Of a stretch of DNA of 5,823 nucleotides, positions 5,315-5,823 are shown piece by piece. The notes beneath the pieces are model-generated. The model did not search any database. It was not told the DNA's origin and worked only from the letters and a program-made list of their open reading frames with translations. Made by a program: the position numbers and the translations under genes. Source of the stretch: Ignavibacteriales bacterium (GTDB lineage Bacteria; Bacteroidota; Ignavibacteria; Ignavibacteriales; Ignavibacteriaceae); assembly GCA_020061995.1 (NCBI GenBank), contig JAGUXE010000149.1:1-5823 (forward strand), in the 5' to 3' direction. Numbering within the stretch: the stretch's first letter is position 1; each line of letters begins with the position of its first letter.

Positions 5315-5823
5315 TCATTTATTCACCAATATTTTGATGAACCATTCAAAACGTGTTGATCGAATTTCGAACGGAAAACCAAACCGAATAGCCAAATTAC
5401 TAAGTCGTTTATAATTCACCATTTGAAATTCAACACCTTGAATATGAAACCACACATATCGTATCCAATTTCTTGGATGATCGTTCCTTGGAAAACTAAT
5501 GATCAAGCACCCATTTGAACGTCGTAACAAATTTATTATTCTATCTTCCAATTGAGAATAGTAATCCATAATACCAATCGCAATAACTACTTCGAACTCA
5601 GTTGATTCTGAGTTAAAAGAATCACATTGATTTTTTTCCACAACTTTTGCTTTGTTAATAAGATTTTGGTAAGCTTCAGATAACAAATGGCTCGAAATAT
5701 CCTCTACAACAATCCTCTTTGGGGAACCCGAAAGAATCATCGATAAAAATTTCCCATCTCCGCACCCGACATCAAGTATATTTAGATCTTTTGTCGTAGG
5801 AATCCATTGACTCACAATCATCC
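5315..5823 (-). CDS. Class I SAM-dependent methyltransferase (5' end outside the window)
   Basis: At least 168 residues are visible, counted from the Met at 5821. ILDVGCGDGKF (15-25) is methyltransferase motif I, the SAM-binding Gly-rich loop. An acidic end of strand 2 (Val-Val-Glu40-Asp41) would contact the SAM ribose. FEVVIAIGIMDYY (about 76-88) is the motif IV region, and a later strand reads GCLIISFPR. Only about 14 residues precede motif I from the visible Met, and the frame stays open to the window edge, so the true start probably lies beyond 5823. The ending FGFPFEIRSTRFEWF resembles the Gly-Phe region before the last strand of many sugar or lipid methyltransferases. It reads in the same direction as the deacetylase 82 bases downstream. 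In this setting it plausibly methylates a sugar or an activated glycan precursor, but the substrate cannot be determined and a small-molecule methyltransferase is possible. Confidence 0.85.
   Translation of the reverse strand, partial: MIVSQWIPTTKDLNILDVGCGDGKFLSMILSGSPKRIVVEDISSHLLSEAYQNLINKAKVVEKNQCDSFNSESTEFEVVIAIGIMDYYSQLEDRIINLLRRSNGCLIISFPRNDHPRNWIRYVWFHIQGVEFQMVNYKRLSNLAIRFGFPFEIRSTRFEWFIKILVNK

Overview
The window is an AT-rich stretch of a Gram-negative genome. A signal-peptide-bearing outer-membrane beta-barrel, a multiheme c-type cytochrome and a lipoprotein cytochrome lie side by side. The low GC (about one third by eye), the weak Shine-Dalgarno sites in the first operon and the style of the proteins suggest a Bacteroidota/Ignavibacteria-type anaerobe or facultative anaerobe. 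That placement is inference, not proven by any marker gene here.

Left half (4-3201, + strand): three tightly packed genes that look like one operon. They encode a 427-residue barrel protein, a secreted 12-heme cytochrome, and a lipoprotein with six CXXCH heme sites plus one CX4CH site. Barrel + periplasmic multiheme + outer-membrane lipoprotein multiheme is the composition of the porin-cytochrome conduits that move electrons across the outer membrane in Geobacter (OmbB/OmaB/OmcB type). The cluster is best read as a conduit of this type for extracellular electron transfer. A weak hairpin follows the last cytochrome gene.

Middle (3202-3890): a 190-base intergenic region with several short imperfect inverted repeats, then a MarR-family regulator with a good ribosome binding site, then a 13-bp perfect hairpin with T-tracts on both strands. 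The hairpin can terminate transcription from both sides and separates the two halves.

Right half (3911-5823, - strand): part of a surface-glycan gene cluster read toward the MarR gene. In transcription order it holds a class I SAM methyltransferase (5' end outside the window), a PIG-L/LmbE-type deacetylase split by an in-frame TAA, and a small membrane sugar transferase (phosphoglycosyl transferase) that starts at a TTG overlapping the deacetylase stop. Together they would start and decorate a polysaccharide or O-antigen repeat unit on the undecaprenyl carrier. The most notable points are the compact conduit operon, its non-standard heme site, the shortage of free histidines in the 12-heme protein, and the nonsense codon in an otherwise well preserved deacetylase.
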